Shown: positions 7,981 to 16,387 of the stretch, one piece after another
Layout: every line of letters begins with the position of its first letter
Position numbering within the stretch: position 1 is the first letter of the stretch
Assembly: GCA_900114885.1 (NCBI GenBank)
Contig: FOUN01000005.1
Span: forward strand, 124,001-188,000
Direction: 5' to 3'
Origin: Psychrobacillus psychrodurans
GTDB taxonomy: Bacteria > Bacillota > Bacilli > Bacillales_A > Planococcaceae
DNA: 64,000 bases
Program-made: the position numbers and the translations under genes
Notes under the pieces: model-generated
Databases searched by the model: none
Seen by the model: only the letters and a program-made list of their open reading frames with translations
Told to the model about the DNA's origin: nothing

Positions 7981-9092
7981 AGTTGTACAACCTTCCCATC
8001 TTTCAGTACCATGTGTGGTTTGAGTATTTGACTCGCCTCTAGTTCTACTCCCATAGAGTCAGTTAATATCGTTCGTTGTTTTATCTTTTTAAAAATCGTG
8101 ATATCGGCTGTAGTCCCTAAAGCTAACGACCCTATATCACTTGCCCTTAGAGACCTTGCTGCTCTCGATGTAACCGTTTTTACAACTTCCATTAAGGGAA
8201 TCCCTAATTCCAACAACTTGGACATTGTATTCATCAGGCTACCAACAGGGTTTTGATAGTTTTTAAGATAGATATCAGTACTGGTTGTAAACGAATCATC
8301 GTATTTATCTCTAAACTTCATCAGAGTTTCATAGCTGAAGCTATCGGTGCCGTGTCCAATATCAAATAATATGCCTTTCTTTAAAGCCTCCATCGCTTCT
8401 GGGATCAGTAAACCTTCTGCATTTAAAATTCCATATTTTTTCCCATGAAATGCATGCGTCACAATGTCTCCTCTACGTAAAAGAGGAAAGATTTCTTCCA
8501 AATTTGGAGGTGGGTTTCCGATATGGACCATAATTGGAACGTTTATATGATCTGCTACCATACGAGCATGTTCAAGAGGTTTGATGCCTCTGTTTTTAAC
8601 AACACTCCCACTCATACGTGCTTTCAACCCCACGATGCTTGGTTCCTTTTCAAAAATCTCTTTCGCTTCTCCCAAACTCATTAAATCTTCCAGATTGGCA
8701 AGTTCAGATAAGCCGTTAGTTAAGCCTTTTCGTGATATATTAAGAAATGAAAGAACTTCCGTTCGACTCGGTTTAATTACTTTTTCCTTAAAAGTCGAGT
8801 AATCTGAATACCCGGAACTCCCAGCGTCCACTACTGTTGTAACTCCTTGCTCAATACCAACAAGATCTGCCTCAATCCCTAGTTCTGTGTGTTCTGTAAA
8901 GATATGCACATGCATATCGATGAAACCAGGAGAAACATAGCAGCCTTCAGCATCGATATATTTTACATTTGAAGAACTTATATCTTGAGGTGCTACTAAT
9001 AACCCGTCTCGTACACCAATTTCTTTCACTTCAATTGTGTCTTGTTCTGGATCTATGACAATCCCATTTTTTATGATGATTTCTTCTAGCAC
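7977..9092 (-). CDS. Amidohydrolase/deacetylase family metallohydrolase
   Basis: 371 residues of the amidohydrolase superfamily (dihydroorotase-like, TIGR03583/EF_0837 type). Metal ligands visible are HVHIF (HxH) near residue 60, a Lys in VGLKARMSG that may be carboxylated, His in IMVHIGNPP, His in DIVTHAFHG, and the Asp in LFDIGHGTDSF. The start is GTG with GGAGGTG 6 bases upstream, 14 bases after the regulator stop. It probably removes an acyl or ring amide from the imported compound before the PLP lyase acts; the substrate is not determined. Confidence 0.88.
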   Translation of the reverse strand: MLEEIIIKNGIVIDPEQDTIEVKEIGVRDGLLVAPQDISSSNVKYIDAEGCYVSPGFIDMHVHIFTEHTELGIEADLVGIEQGVTTVVDAGSSGYSDYSTFKEKVIKPSRTEVLSFLNISRKGLTNGLSELANLEDLMSLGEAKEIFEKEPSIVGLKARMSGSVVKNRGIKPLEHARMVADHINVPIMVHIGNPPPNLEEIFPLLRRGDIVTHAFHGKKYGILNAEGLLIPEAMEALKKGILFDIGHGTDSFSYETLMKFRDKYDDSFTTSTDIYLKNYQNPVGSLMNTMSKLLELGIPLMEVVKTVTSRAARSLRASDIGSLALGTTADITIFKKIKQRTILTDSMGVELEASQILKPHMVLKDGKVVQL

Positions 9093-9106
9093 AAGAACAC
9101 CTCCAG

Positions 9107-10927
9107 CTATTTTAAATAATGTAGTATTGCATAAATCTCTGCTTCGTGAACCTGTAATTCGTGTGTATCTAAAATTTTTTTTATCATTTTAATATTCTCT
9201 ACGTCATAAGTGTTGTTTATTGAATAGGAATAATTATCGTATTGTTTATCGAAATAGTAGCGATGGACCATTAAAGAAATATGCAGCATGAGTGCCTGCT
9301 TCTTTGACTCACTTATCTCATTTATAAAAGCTAACTGAACTTCTTGGTTAATCTCAAAACCTTTTAAGATAATTTCTTGGCTGATAAATTCATTATCTTT
9401 ATCACTAATTTTCTCCTCAGTACTTTCTAGCAAGTTATTAAATTGAAAATTTTTAAAACGAAGTAATTCCTTCACTTTACTTTTAATGTTTTCAATATCC
9501 CTCTTACTGGGAAGGGAATCTACGATTACTAACGGAAGAGCTGTTTCAATCGGAAAGACACTAATAATGAAATCGACCTCTTCTTGTATGCAAATTTCAT
9601 CTACTTCCATAATCGAGCAATTTTTAACGATTTCGATATCGTAAATTTCTCTTTCAACACGATTTTTAATAAGGCGTGCAACACCTTTTCCAGTAGAGCA
9701 AACATATAAAGTACGAATTTTACCTTTTTGATCAAATTTCTTTTCAAAAGAGACGATGAAATGGAGGACTATTAATGATATAAATGAATCAGGCGCTGAA
9801 ATTTTTTGAGGTGTAAGGTACAATTGGCATGCACTCTGTATGGTTGTGAATAGAGCTGAATATTCTCTCTTTAACTCTTTCGTAAAAGGATTAATCTCTG
9901 TAAAATTGATTTCACCTTTTTGGAAACGCTGAGAAAGATGAGCAAACAGATTATTAAACAATTTTGGATCCTTATGATAGTGAATACCTTGTATTTCACT
10001 CACATACTGAATTATTTCTTTTGTCACCTTTAGTATGTCGATTTGATTGAGATCATTATCACTTTCACCCGACACATAGCGGTATTCCTCTTCAAACAAA
10101 GGATACTGCATTTGTTGACACACCTTTTCCATTAGTTGAACTGTTAAATCATTGTGATCTGCTTTATTTAAAATCCGATAATCTTTCATCGTAAATCCGG
10201 CGTTCATACGAGTAATCGAGATGGTAAGTCGGAATAATATTCTCAATACCTCTGATTCATAGAGTACATGTTTGGGTGTGGAAGAAATTAACTCAGCCAT
10301 TTGCTTTTCAATAGTTTTATAAATTGGAAGTATATCCTTAATCATTTGCACCCCACCACTTAAATCATCTCGTCTTGTTACTCGACTCATAATTTTATAT
10401 ACATCATTATTCGTCAAATCAGCATGGATCAAATGTTCAAACAGCAGCCTTAGCGAAAGTTCTTCCCCTATTAACTTATAACCAGTCCCGCGCATTTTTT
10501 CTAACTCTATATTCCATGGTCGGAGCAATTCATCCATTTGTTTAATATCATTTAATGAAGTATTTCGACTTACATCTAGTTGTTCGGAAAAAGTAGCCGC
10601 AGTTACATATCCAGTGTTCACCAGCATATACAAAATCATTTTTCCTACTCTGGCCTCTTGGTTCAGATAAACATTATTTCTTTCAACTTCCGGTAAGGCA
10701 TGAATAATTGCTAATCGTTTTTCCTCGTCACAATCAAGCCAAATCCCTTTATTTGGTTGTGAAAATACTTTTCCTCCTTGCTCACAGAGCCATTTTTTCA
10801 CGTCATCCATTTCATATTTAATCATCCTCGTGCTTACATTAAACTCTTCAGATAAATCCTTCAGATATATAGGACCACTGGCTTCTAAAAGCTTTGTTAA
10901 TAACCTAAACCCTCTTATGGTTAGCAC
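9107..10927 (-). CDS. BglG/MtlR-type PRD transcription regulator
   Basis: 606 residues from the preferred GTG start (LTIRGFRLLTKLLE...), which has GAGGGTGGG upstream. A longer frame opens at TTG 10990 but has no ribosome binding site. The order is an HTH_11/Mga-like DNA-binding region (two HTHs, residues about 1-170), PRD domains in the middle, an EIIB-like domain (LYVCSTGKGVARLI with a Cys) and a C-terminal EIIA-like region. Such proteins are activators controlled by PTS phosphorylation. It is the first gene of the operon it probably controls. No matching intact PTS permease is in the window. Confidence 0.87.
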   Translation of the reverse strand: MLTIRGFRLLTKLLEASGPIYLKDLSEEFNVSTRMIKYEMDDVKKWLCEQGGKVFSQPNKGIWLDCDEEKRLAIIHALPEVERNNVYLNQEARVGKMILYMLVNTGYVTAATFSEQLDVSRNTSLNDIKQMDELLRPWNIELEKMRGTGYKLIGEELSLRLLFEHLIHADLTNNDVYKIMSRVTRRDDLSGGVQMIKDILPIYKTIEKQMAELISSTPKHVLYESEVLRILFRLTISITRMNAGFTMKDYRILNKADHNDLTVQLMEKVCQQMQYPLFEEEYRYVSGESDNDLNQIDILKVTKEIIQYVSEIQGIHYHKDPKLFNNLFAHLSQRFQKGEINFTEINPFTKELKREYSALFTTIQSACQLYLTPQKISAPDSFISLIVLHFIVSFEKKFDQKGKIRTLYVCSTGKGVARLIKNRVEREIYDIEIVKNCSIMEVDEICIQEEVDFIISVFPIETALPLVIVDSLPSKRDIENIKSKVKELLRFKNFQFNNLLESTEEKISDKDNEFISQEIILKGFEINQEVQLAFINEISESKKQALMLHISLMVHRYYFDKQYDNYSYSINNTYDVENIKMIKKILDTHELQVHEAEIYAILHYLK

Positions 10928-11053
10928 TCTTATCCCACCCTCTAGTTCTTTGGCTTTTCTACATATTCTCTGAGCGTCCGAGGTATTCAAAGGTCTGGCA
11001 CTTTAAATGACCAAAATAACCTGCGTTAAAAGTATTAGAAAATAAACAAAATT

Positions 11054-11068
11054 TGAACTATTTGTTCA
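11054..11068. promoter_or_regulatory. Small palindrome upstream of the PRD-regulator operon
   Basis: TGAAC-5-GTTCA lies about 130 bases upstream of the regulator start, in the only AT-rich spacer before the operon. It is a candidate operator, but short enough to occur by chance. The remaining bases to 11096 show no clear sigma-A pair. Confidence 0.25.
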
Positions 11069-11096
11069 TACTTATAATCTTAAGCCTTCATTGAAT

Positions 11097-11340
11097 TTAG
11101 ATAAAGGCAAATTTTTTTCCTACCGATGAGGAAAGAAATTGTTGATTTGCATCTTCCTCATAAATTACAAAGAAGAAAACCCTTCTCCAACGAGCAAGGT
11201 TTCCTTCTTTCTGTCCTTTTATAAAAGTCAATTGAGCTACCATAAAAAGTCGTAGAGGAATGCGCCAAAAAGTAAAGAAATGCTGTTCTAGGTTCAACGA
11301 GCTTTCATAATCCTATCTTCCTGTTTGAACAAACCATTTA
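11097..11340 (-). pseudogene. Decayed YwaF-like gene fragment
   Basis: Minus-strand translation from 11340 gives WFVQTGR, a stop, then DYESSLNLE. This follows WLVQTGRWDWGNSLPLE of the intact YwaF-like protein at 2046-2756. The base string around 11311-11335 is nearly identical to 2551-2577. Downstream the reading continues open for 66 codons but loses hydrophobic pattern and similarity. It lies next to a GGDEF gene and its terminator, mirroring the first locus. I treat the 66-codon frame as debris, not a gene. Confidence 0.5.
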
Positions 11341-11381
11341 ACTTAACCTTCTGCTAATATCCCTGTCCTAGTAGTAGAGAC

Positions 11382-11420
11382 AAAAAAAGTTACTAGATTT
11401 CTATATAATCTAGTAACTTT
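11382..11420 (-). terminator. Strong rho-independent terminator
   Basis: Perfect 14-bp stem AAAGTTACTAGATT (11386-11399) / AATCTAGTAACTTT (11407-11420) with a 7-base loop, followed on the minus strand by TTTTTTT. It directly follows the GGDEF-like gene. Confidence 0.9.
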
Positions 11421-11422
11421 CA

Positions 11423-12004
11423 TCATTGGAATTTAATTTTCACATTATTACGTCCATTAGATTTGGCTTTATATAACTCTTCATATGCTATAGAAAACAT
11501 TTCAGCTTCGTCCTTAAAGCTACCCCTTAAACCATGAACACCACCCACACTAGCAGTCACTTGAAAAGCATGCTGCTCCCAACAAAATAGTAAGCTTAAT
11601 TGTTCAACGGCGTCTCTTAAAGACTCTCCCAATTGAACAAACACTGCTGCACTAATATCGGTTAAAAAACAAATAAATTCATTTCCATCAGCATGAAGAA
11701 GTAACCCTTGTCTGTCGCTTGAAATTGTTTTAATACAATTTCTGACTTGTTGTAAGCAACGATTTCCTTCTATACAACCGTGAAAATCATTATAGCGTTT
11801 GAAATGGTCGAGATCGATTATACAAAGTGCGACTTGCAAATCTTCCCTACAATCACCCAGCACTTCTTTCATATACTCTGTCAAATGTTTGGGGTTTGGC
11901 AGCTGTGGCAATTCATCATTAACAACTTCTCCACTCTCATACTTTGAAAGGTCATCCACCATTTTTTTTTGAATAGTAATCTCATTTTCTAATTGTTTAT
12001 TCAT
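11423..12004 (-). CDS. Orphan GGDEF-like protein, degenerate active site
   Basis: About 193 residues (start MNKQLENEI). A frame continues to GTG 12022, but AGAGGTGG lies too close to it and about 14 bases from the ATG, so the start is uncertain. A short N-terminal coiled helix is followed by a GGDEF fold: LCIIDLDHFKRYND is the conserved metal/nucleotide region. The signature loop reads HADGNEF instead of RxGGDEF, losing the second Gly and the catalytic Asp. Diguanylate cyclase activity is therefore unlikely; a binding or scaffold role is possible. No sensor domain or transmembrane segment. Confidence 0.8.
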   Translation of the reverse strand: MNKQLENEITIQKKMVDDLSKYESGEVVNDELPQLPNPKHLTEYMKEVLGDCREDLQVALCIIDLDHFKRYNDFHGCIEGNRCLQQVRNCIKTISSDRQGLLLHADGNEFICFLTDISAAVFVQLGESLRDAVEQLSLLFCWEQHAFQVTASVGGVHGLRGSFKDEAEMFSIAYEELYKAKSNGRNNVKIKFQ

Positions 12005-12179
12005 TGTTTCTATTTTCACCACCTCTTTGCATTTTATAACCTACCATTAATTTAAAATTCTGTAGTAAAATTAGAATAATTTTTTATAAGAAAATACCCT
12101 AGGTTTTTGTTTTGAGCTTTTATTTATGACGATTATTAATCTAAATACCTCCAAGTTTGAATCGTAATTTATAAAAGTA

Positions 12180-13370
12180 TTACTCTCCTATTAATCTAAT
12201 TTGCTGAGCGACATTTTTTAAAAGAATATCCATCTCTGCATAGCCATGATATCTAACATACATAACACCTTTTCCTTTAGCTGCAAAGATTTCTTTCGTT
12301 TCGTCGTCCTCTTTAATTATCAAATAATCAAAGCTACTATGTTCTAGCTGTAATAACTTTTCTTTTCCTTCGAACATACCATGCCACTCTATCAAATCAT
12401 CTACAAGGTTTTCACTCATAGATGGAAAAATGATTTTATAGACCTTCGAATAAGTACTTGGCGAATACACGCCACTAGCATCTTTCCATTCTTCCCCATA
12501 GACGATACCATGCTCTTGTGCATCGTATTGAGTTGGAGCCATTATACTCCATTTATAGGTATAACTATTGCCTCTATCAATATCTCCTCGCATAGAATCT
12601 TTTTTTCTTACCATTTCAGTACTCTGTTCAATATCCGAAAGTCTCACGATAGGTACATCAATATCATTTATAGGCATTTCTAGTGTCTCTTTCATGCCAA
12701 GCTGAATATATGGAATAGCTGCAGTAACAATAGCTAAGACAATAAATACATTTGATATCAATAAATTAACCTTGCGCATCCTCTTCCAAGGAGCAGCATG
12801 ATCAATTGCATTACCTTCTTTTAGTTTATTTCTTAAAGAACGTATTCCAACTGCGGCACTTATTAAGCTATAAGTAAAATAAATAATTATAAATAAAGGC
12901 AGAGGTTGAATAATTTCACCTTCAACGAAGGATAAAGTAGGTGTGGAGTTAACAAATAAAAAAAAGTAGATTAATCCAATTAGTATTAATGTAATAATTG
13001 TTGCCAGTAAAGCACTATTAACGATCGTTTTTTCAAGAGCTTTGAGAGTATAGGCTTGTTCCTCAGGATCCGTATGTAATTCAGGGGCATTTAACTCAAC
13101 TGGAGATGAAAACACACTAAACATTCCATACCTTGTAACAAAAGACCAGTCACTTTCAGCATACATTTGCTGTTGCTCAAATGTAATCTCTTTATTATGT
13201 ATTGCATCTATCCTGTACCTTGTCTCTTTAGGCTTCTCTTTAATAAAATGCACAAATATTGATCCGACCTTTCTTAGATGCAACCCTTCCTTGGCCATAT
13301 CGGTAAACCAACTCTCATGCTCACCAATACGCCAATAATTACTCGGTCTCAGTTTTAGAACTACTTTCAT
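12180..13370 (-). CDS. DUF2812 domain membrane protein
   Basis: About 396 residues. The N-terminal 120 residues (LRPSNYWRIGEHESWFTDMAKEGL) are the DUF2812 domain. Three transmembrane segments follow (around 135-160, 172-192 and 210-232), then a roughly 160-residue C-terminal domain. I chose the ATG at 13370 because AAGG lies 8 bases upstream; the frame opens at GTG 13379. It overlaps the 3' end of the PadR gene, a pairing common in Bacilli where the PadR regulator controls the membrane partner. Molecular function unknown. Confidence 0.87.
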   Translation of the reverse strand: MKVVLKLRPSNYWRIGEHESWFTDMAKEGLHLRKVGSIFVHFIKEKPKETRYRIDAIHNKEITFEQQQMYAESDWSFVTRYGMFSVFSSPVELNAPELHTDPEEQAYTLKALEKTIVNSALLATIITLILIGLIYFFLFVNSTPTLSFVEGEIIQPLPLFIIIYFTYSLISAAVGIRSLRNKLKEGNAIDHAAPWKRMRKVNLLISNVFIVLAIVTAAIPYIQLGMKETLEMPINDIDVPIVRLSDIEQSTEMVRKKDSMRGDIDRGNSYTYKWSIMAPTQYDAQEHGIVYGEEWKDASGVYSPSTYSKVYKIIFPSMSENLVDDLIEWHGMFEGKEKLLQLEHSSFDYLIIKEDDETKEIFAAKGKGVMYVRYHGYAEMDILLKNVAQQIRLIGE

Positions 13371-13683
13371 CCACATCACCTTCTTTCAAAATTATTCCAT
13401 CATTAACTAACGCTGCTAACCGATTATATTCACTCTGCAGAGCTTCTTTCCCTTCATTTGTAATTGTGTATTTTTTTCTTCTACCATCATCCTCCGATAG
13501 AGTAATTAGACCAGATTTTTGTATACGGACAAGAACTCCATAAAGTGTTCCAGGTCCCATATTCACTCTTCCATGTGAAACCTCTGTTATTACATTCATC
13601 AGTCTATATCTGTCACTTGGATTCATTAGTGCTAATAACACATAGTACATTGCTTCCGTCATAGGACCACTGTTATATTCCAC
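13339..13683 (-). CDS. PadR family transcriptional regulator
   Basis: 114 residues with a PadR winged helix: TEAMYYVLLALM, then GPGTLYGVLVRIQKSGLI as recognition helix and wing, and DDGRRKKYTITNEGKEAL. The start is GTG with a perfect AAGGAGG 7 bases upstream. It lies directly behind a strong sigma-A promoter whose start region carries a 16-bp palindrome, so it very probably represses its own operon. Its gene overlaps the downstream DUF2812 gene by about 30 bases. The inducer is unknown; related proteins answer to antibiotics or membrane stress. Confidence 0.92.
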   Translation of the reverse strand: MEYNSGPMTEAMYYVLLALMNPSDRYRLMNVITEVSHGRVNMGPGTLYGVLVRIQKSGLITLSEDDGRRKKYTITNEGKEALQSEYNRLAALVNDGIILKEGDVDESSSKTETE

Positions 13684-13706
13684 TGCAAAGCCTCCTTAAT
13701 CATGCA

Positions 13707-13722
13707 AAACGATATATCGTTT
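13707..13722. promoter_or_regulatory. Perfect palindrome, likely PadR operator
   Basis: AAACGATATATCGTTT is a perfect 16-bp palindrome. It sits a few bases downstream of the -10 box of the promoter at 13729-13757, across the expected transcription start, and 24 bases before the PadR start codon. The position fits autorepression. Confidence 0.7.
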
Positions 13723-13728
13723 AACGCA

Positions 13729-13757
13729 ATAGTATTATTTTCCAGTATAGTTGTCAA
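13729..13757 (-). promoter_or_regulatory. Sigma-A promoter of the padR-DUF2812 unit
   Basis: On the minus strand TTGACA (13752-13757), a 17-base spacer, then TACTAT (13729-13734). It is the best sigma-A match in this part of the window. The rest of 13758-14071 holds no gene; only an AT-rich leader of the next plus-strand gene is visible. Confidence 0.75.
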
Positions 13758-14071
13758 AAAAGTTTTGACTATTCAATCCATTTAAAAAGTCCATTTCCAG
13801 AAAATACAATGTTGTTTTAGAGCCAGGTTCTGGGCTGATAAAAAAGATGCTATTTGACATAATGAGATTTTTTTTCTTAAGGCAACGTTAAAGCTAAAGG
13901 CTGATATATTGTAGAATGACATGCTGACAACCACATTACATCTTATTTAATTACTCCCACTTAAACTGGATATTTATGTTAAAATATAAAAAAGTTTGTG
14001 AAAGTTTACACTTAAATAAACGGGGCAGGTGAGATTAATTAAAGGATTGCAATTTTAGGGGGAGTTTATTG

Positions 14072-14653
14072 ATGAAAAAACGGAATTTTGTAATACCAAT
14101 ACAATTGTTAGTTGTATTCACACTTATATTTTTTATAAGTGGGTACAGGTTTACTGCGTTAAGTGCTGCCAAAAGTAATGATTTCCTTTCGAAAGATGCA
14201 AAGTTGATAGAACAATATGATACAGATTCATCCGTTATTTTTTTATTTAAGAGCGATGAAGCAGAGATGTACCAAACAGTACTATCTGAAAAGTCAGGTG
14301 TGCTTTTCCGCAGTTCGGCATCAACCAACATTCCGTATAGTTCTGATAAAATTCAAACAGTTGGAGGTATTAGCATTACCACTGGGAATGATGCAGCTAC
14401 CCTATTGAGTGTAATCTCATACGATGAAGAAGTCGCATATATTGAGGCTGGTATCGAGCCTATTGTAGAAAGAAAAGAGATACAGAATGGAGAGCGTATT
14501 TCTTTCTTGTATCCATTTAGTGAACAAATAGACTTTCTTTACCCAACTGCATTTAATAAAGACGGAAAAAAGCTTTATTATTACGGATACCCAAAAGATA
14601 CAACTGTATCTAACAGTGAAGATTTGAAGTGGCATAAAATAGAAGGACAATAA
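14072..14653 (+). CDS. Exported or membrane-anchored hypothetical protein
   Basis: 193 residues. Basic N-terminus (MKKR) followed by one hydrophobic segment at about residues 6-30, which may be an uncleaved anchor or signal peptide. The rest is soluble, with regions such as DSSVIFLFKSDEAEMYQTVLSE and LYYYGYPKD. I do not recognise a family. The ATG has AGGGGGAG 7 bases upstream; a TTG just before it is less well placed. It is followed by 165 bases with a small inverted repeat (14732-14739/14748-14755) and then another small membrane protein gene. Confidence 0.75.
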   Translation: MKKRNFVIPIQLLVVFTLIFFISGYRFTALSAAKSNDFLSKDAKLIEQYDTDSSVIFLFKSDEAEMYQTVLSEKSGVLFRSSASTNIPYSSDKIQTVGGISITTGNDAATLLSVISYDEEVAYIEAGIEPIVERKEIQNGERISFLYPFSEQIDFLYPTAFNKDGKKLYYYGYPKDTTVSNSEDLKWHKIEGQ

Positions 14654-14818
14654 TAAATATCTTCTCATTAACAGGGGCGTTGATTCAGAGGGATTGATGT
14701 CCTTTTGTAGAATTTGTTGAACTAAAGTAGCAGTAGTTTAAGAAGGAAAACTACTAATTATCTAGAATAAGTATCAGTAGTAACGATTTTGTGAACTAAG
14801 AATTGAAAGGGGATTGTT

Positions 14819-15064
14819 ATGTACAGGTTATTTGGACTTTTAATAATTAGTTTATCATTACTGACAGCCTCAATTGTATTTCAAGTTGCTATGGTAACAG
14901 GGAAAGATTTGCATACTATTTCTGTATGGCTAATTTTAATTGTTTTAATATTAGGCATATTATTGTTAGTTCCTAAAAGTAAGAGCCAAAACAATGAAGA
15001 AGTATTTGTATCAGATAAAGAGATAGAGACAGAATTATTAAATTTTAATACTAAAAATAAATGA
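14819..15064 (+). CDS. Small two-span membrane protein
   Basis: 81 residues with two hydrophobic helices (about 3-27 and 36-53) and a charged C-terminal tail rich in Glu, Asp and Lys. AAAGGGG stands 6-7 bases before the ATG. No family recognised. It may be functionally linked to the preceding anchored protein, since both are orphan membrane-associated genes on the plus strand, but the 165-base gap argues for separate promoters. Confidence 0.65.
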   Translation: MYRLFGLLIISLSLLTASIVFQVAMVTGKDLHTISVWLILIVLILGILLLVPKSKSQNNEEVFVSDKEIETELLNFNTKNK

Positions 15065-15096
15065 AATCGAAGGATGTGCTGATCAGGTAAAATCAC

Positions 15097-15117
15097 TGCA
15101 TGATCAATGCATTTTTT
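15097..15117 (+). terminator. Weak candidate terminator
   Basis: TGCAT-5-ATGCA followed by six T residues, 32 bases after the small membrane protein gene. The short stem makes this a weak call. Nothing else is seen in 15118-15325. Confidence 0.4.
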
Positions 15118-15325
15118 CGAGAACTAAATAAAAGTAGCAGCATTTTATTCTATTATCAGTAAATGTATTTTTGTTAATTCAATTGTAAATTTACTTGAAA
15201 TTAGAACTTCTATTGGTTTTGAACGTATGAAAGTTAAGGTTAGTTTAGTTGGCTGTAATTGAGAAGAAAACATTAAACATACCCATTGAATTAAGCTGCA
15301 GGTTAATGCAAGGAGGGACGTCATT

Positions 15326-15733
15326 GTGAAAGAAATGAAATCACCATCTATTCAACCTAACTTGAGAAAACTATTATCCTTGGCAACCTCGGAAAGGAAT
15401 ATCGAGAGAGAATATGGATTATATATCCAATCTCCAGTTCTAGCGTTGTATGGATATGACTTTGAAGATGAAGTTGTCGGTTGTATAGGAATAGAGCTTT
15501 TAGGCCTAAAACGTTGTGAAATAAAACATATTGCAGTCTCTCCAAACCATAGAGGACAAGGTATAGGAAGTAAAATGATTAGTTTTATAAAAGTTAAACA
15601 TTCATTAACTAGTATTTTTGCTGAGACCGATAAAGAGGCTGTGAATTTTTATAAGAATTGTGGATTTAAAATAAAGAGTTTAGGAGAAAAGTATCCAGGT
15701 GTGGAACGCTTCCAATGTATTTTAGAAAGTTAG
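15326..15733 (+). CDS. GNAT family N-acetyltransferase
   Basis: 135 residues with a clear GNAT core: VVGCIGIELLG strand, IKHIAVSPNHRGQGIGSKMI with the acetyl-CoA loop R/QxxGxG (RGQGIG), and FAETDKEAVNFYKNCGFKI at the end. The start is GTG with AAGGAGG about 9 bases upstream. The acceptor amine is unknown. It precedes the DUF523 gene by 79 bases and may or may not be cotranscribed with it. Confidence 0.92.
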   Translation: MKEMKSPSIQPNLRKLLSLATSERNIEREYGLYIQSPVLALYGYDFEDEVVGCIGIELLGLKRCEIKHIAVSPNHRGQGIGSKMISFIKVKHSLTSIFAETDKEAVNFYKNCGFKIKSLGEKYPGVERFQCILES

Positions 15734-15812
15734 TAAGTATTATGCTTATTCAACTGCCATGAATGAAATACCTTTATTAAGGAATGAGATTATATTGAAG
15801 GGATGTTAGTTA

Positions 15813-16271
15813 ATGATATTAGTAAGCTCCTGTTTAGCAGGGTTAGAGGTAAGATATAATGGAACTCACAGTCTAAATATTAAGTTACGTAAATTAGTGG
15901 AAGAAAATAAAGCTATTACAATATGTCCAGAATTACTGGGAGGATTTTCAACTCCCAGAGAACCTGCTGAAATAATAGGAGGAGACGGCGAAGACGTACT
16001 TGATGGAAAAGCTAATGTTATTGAGAAGTCTGGTAGAGATGTTACTGAAATTTACTTAAAAGGAGCTTATGCTACTCTAGAAAAGGCTAAAAAGATAAAT
16101 GCAACGATAGTTGTTCTAAAAGAGAATAGCCCATCCTGTGGTAGTTTAATGATTTACAATGGTGAATTTAAAGGGAAGAAAATTATTGGAAATGGAGTTA
16201 CTTCTGCTTTACTTAAAAGAAATGGATTACAAGTAATATCAGAAGAACAATTTGTTGAAAATTCCTTGTAG
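15813..16271 (+). CDS. DUF523 family protein (TudS-like)
   Basis: 152 residues spanning a full DUF523 domain. Cys7 (SSCLAG), Cys38 (CPELLGG) and Cys109 (SPSCGS) are the three conserved cysteines. In the family member TudS these coordinate a [4Fe-4S] cluster that removes sulfur from thiouracil. All three are intact here, so a desulfidase-type iron-sulfur enzyme is plausible, although the substrate may differ. AAGGGATG precedes the ATG. The gene ends before a hairpin shared with the convergent ribose operon. Confidence 0.88.
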   Translation: MILVSSCLAGLEVRYNGTHSLNIKLRKLVEENKAITICPELLGGFSTPREPAEIIGGDGEDVLDGKANVIEKSGRDVTEIYLKGAYATLEKAKKINATIVVLKENSPSCGSLMIYNGEFKGKKIIGNGVTSALLKRNGLQVISEEQFVENSL

Positions 16272-16295
16272 TTATTCTACTCACATCTTATTAAA

Positions 16296-16334
16296 ACAGC
16301 GTCCATAACCGATATTTCGGTCATGGACGCTATT
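16296..16334. terminator. Convergent terminator between DUF523 gene and rbsB
   Basis: Stem AGCGTCCAT (16298-16306) / ATGGACGCT (16323-16331) with an inner ACCGA/TCGGT pairing. T-rich sequence follows on both strands, TTTTAATAAG on the minus strand. It serves the rbs operon and probably the plus-strand gene. Confidence 0.75.
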
Positions 16335-16387
16335 TCTTATACTAGTTATTTGTTTAGTTTTTATTGTATGTGGAACCAAAATGCTTA

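Noticed and set aside
10928-10990. Longer N-terminus for the PRD regulator from TTG 10990
   Set aside because: No ribosome binding site before TTG 10990, while GAGGGTGGG is well placed before GTG 10927, and family members begin at the LTIRGF region.
11097-11297. 66-codon open frame
   Set aside because: It is the 3' part of a decayed YwaF-like gene: the upstream bases align with YwaF but carry a stop, and no ribosome binding site precedes the ATG.
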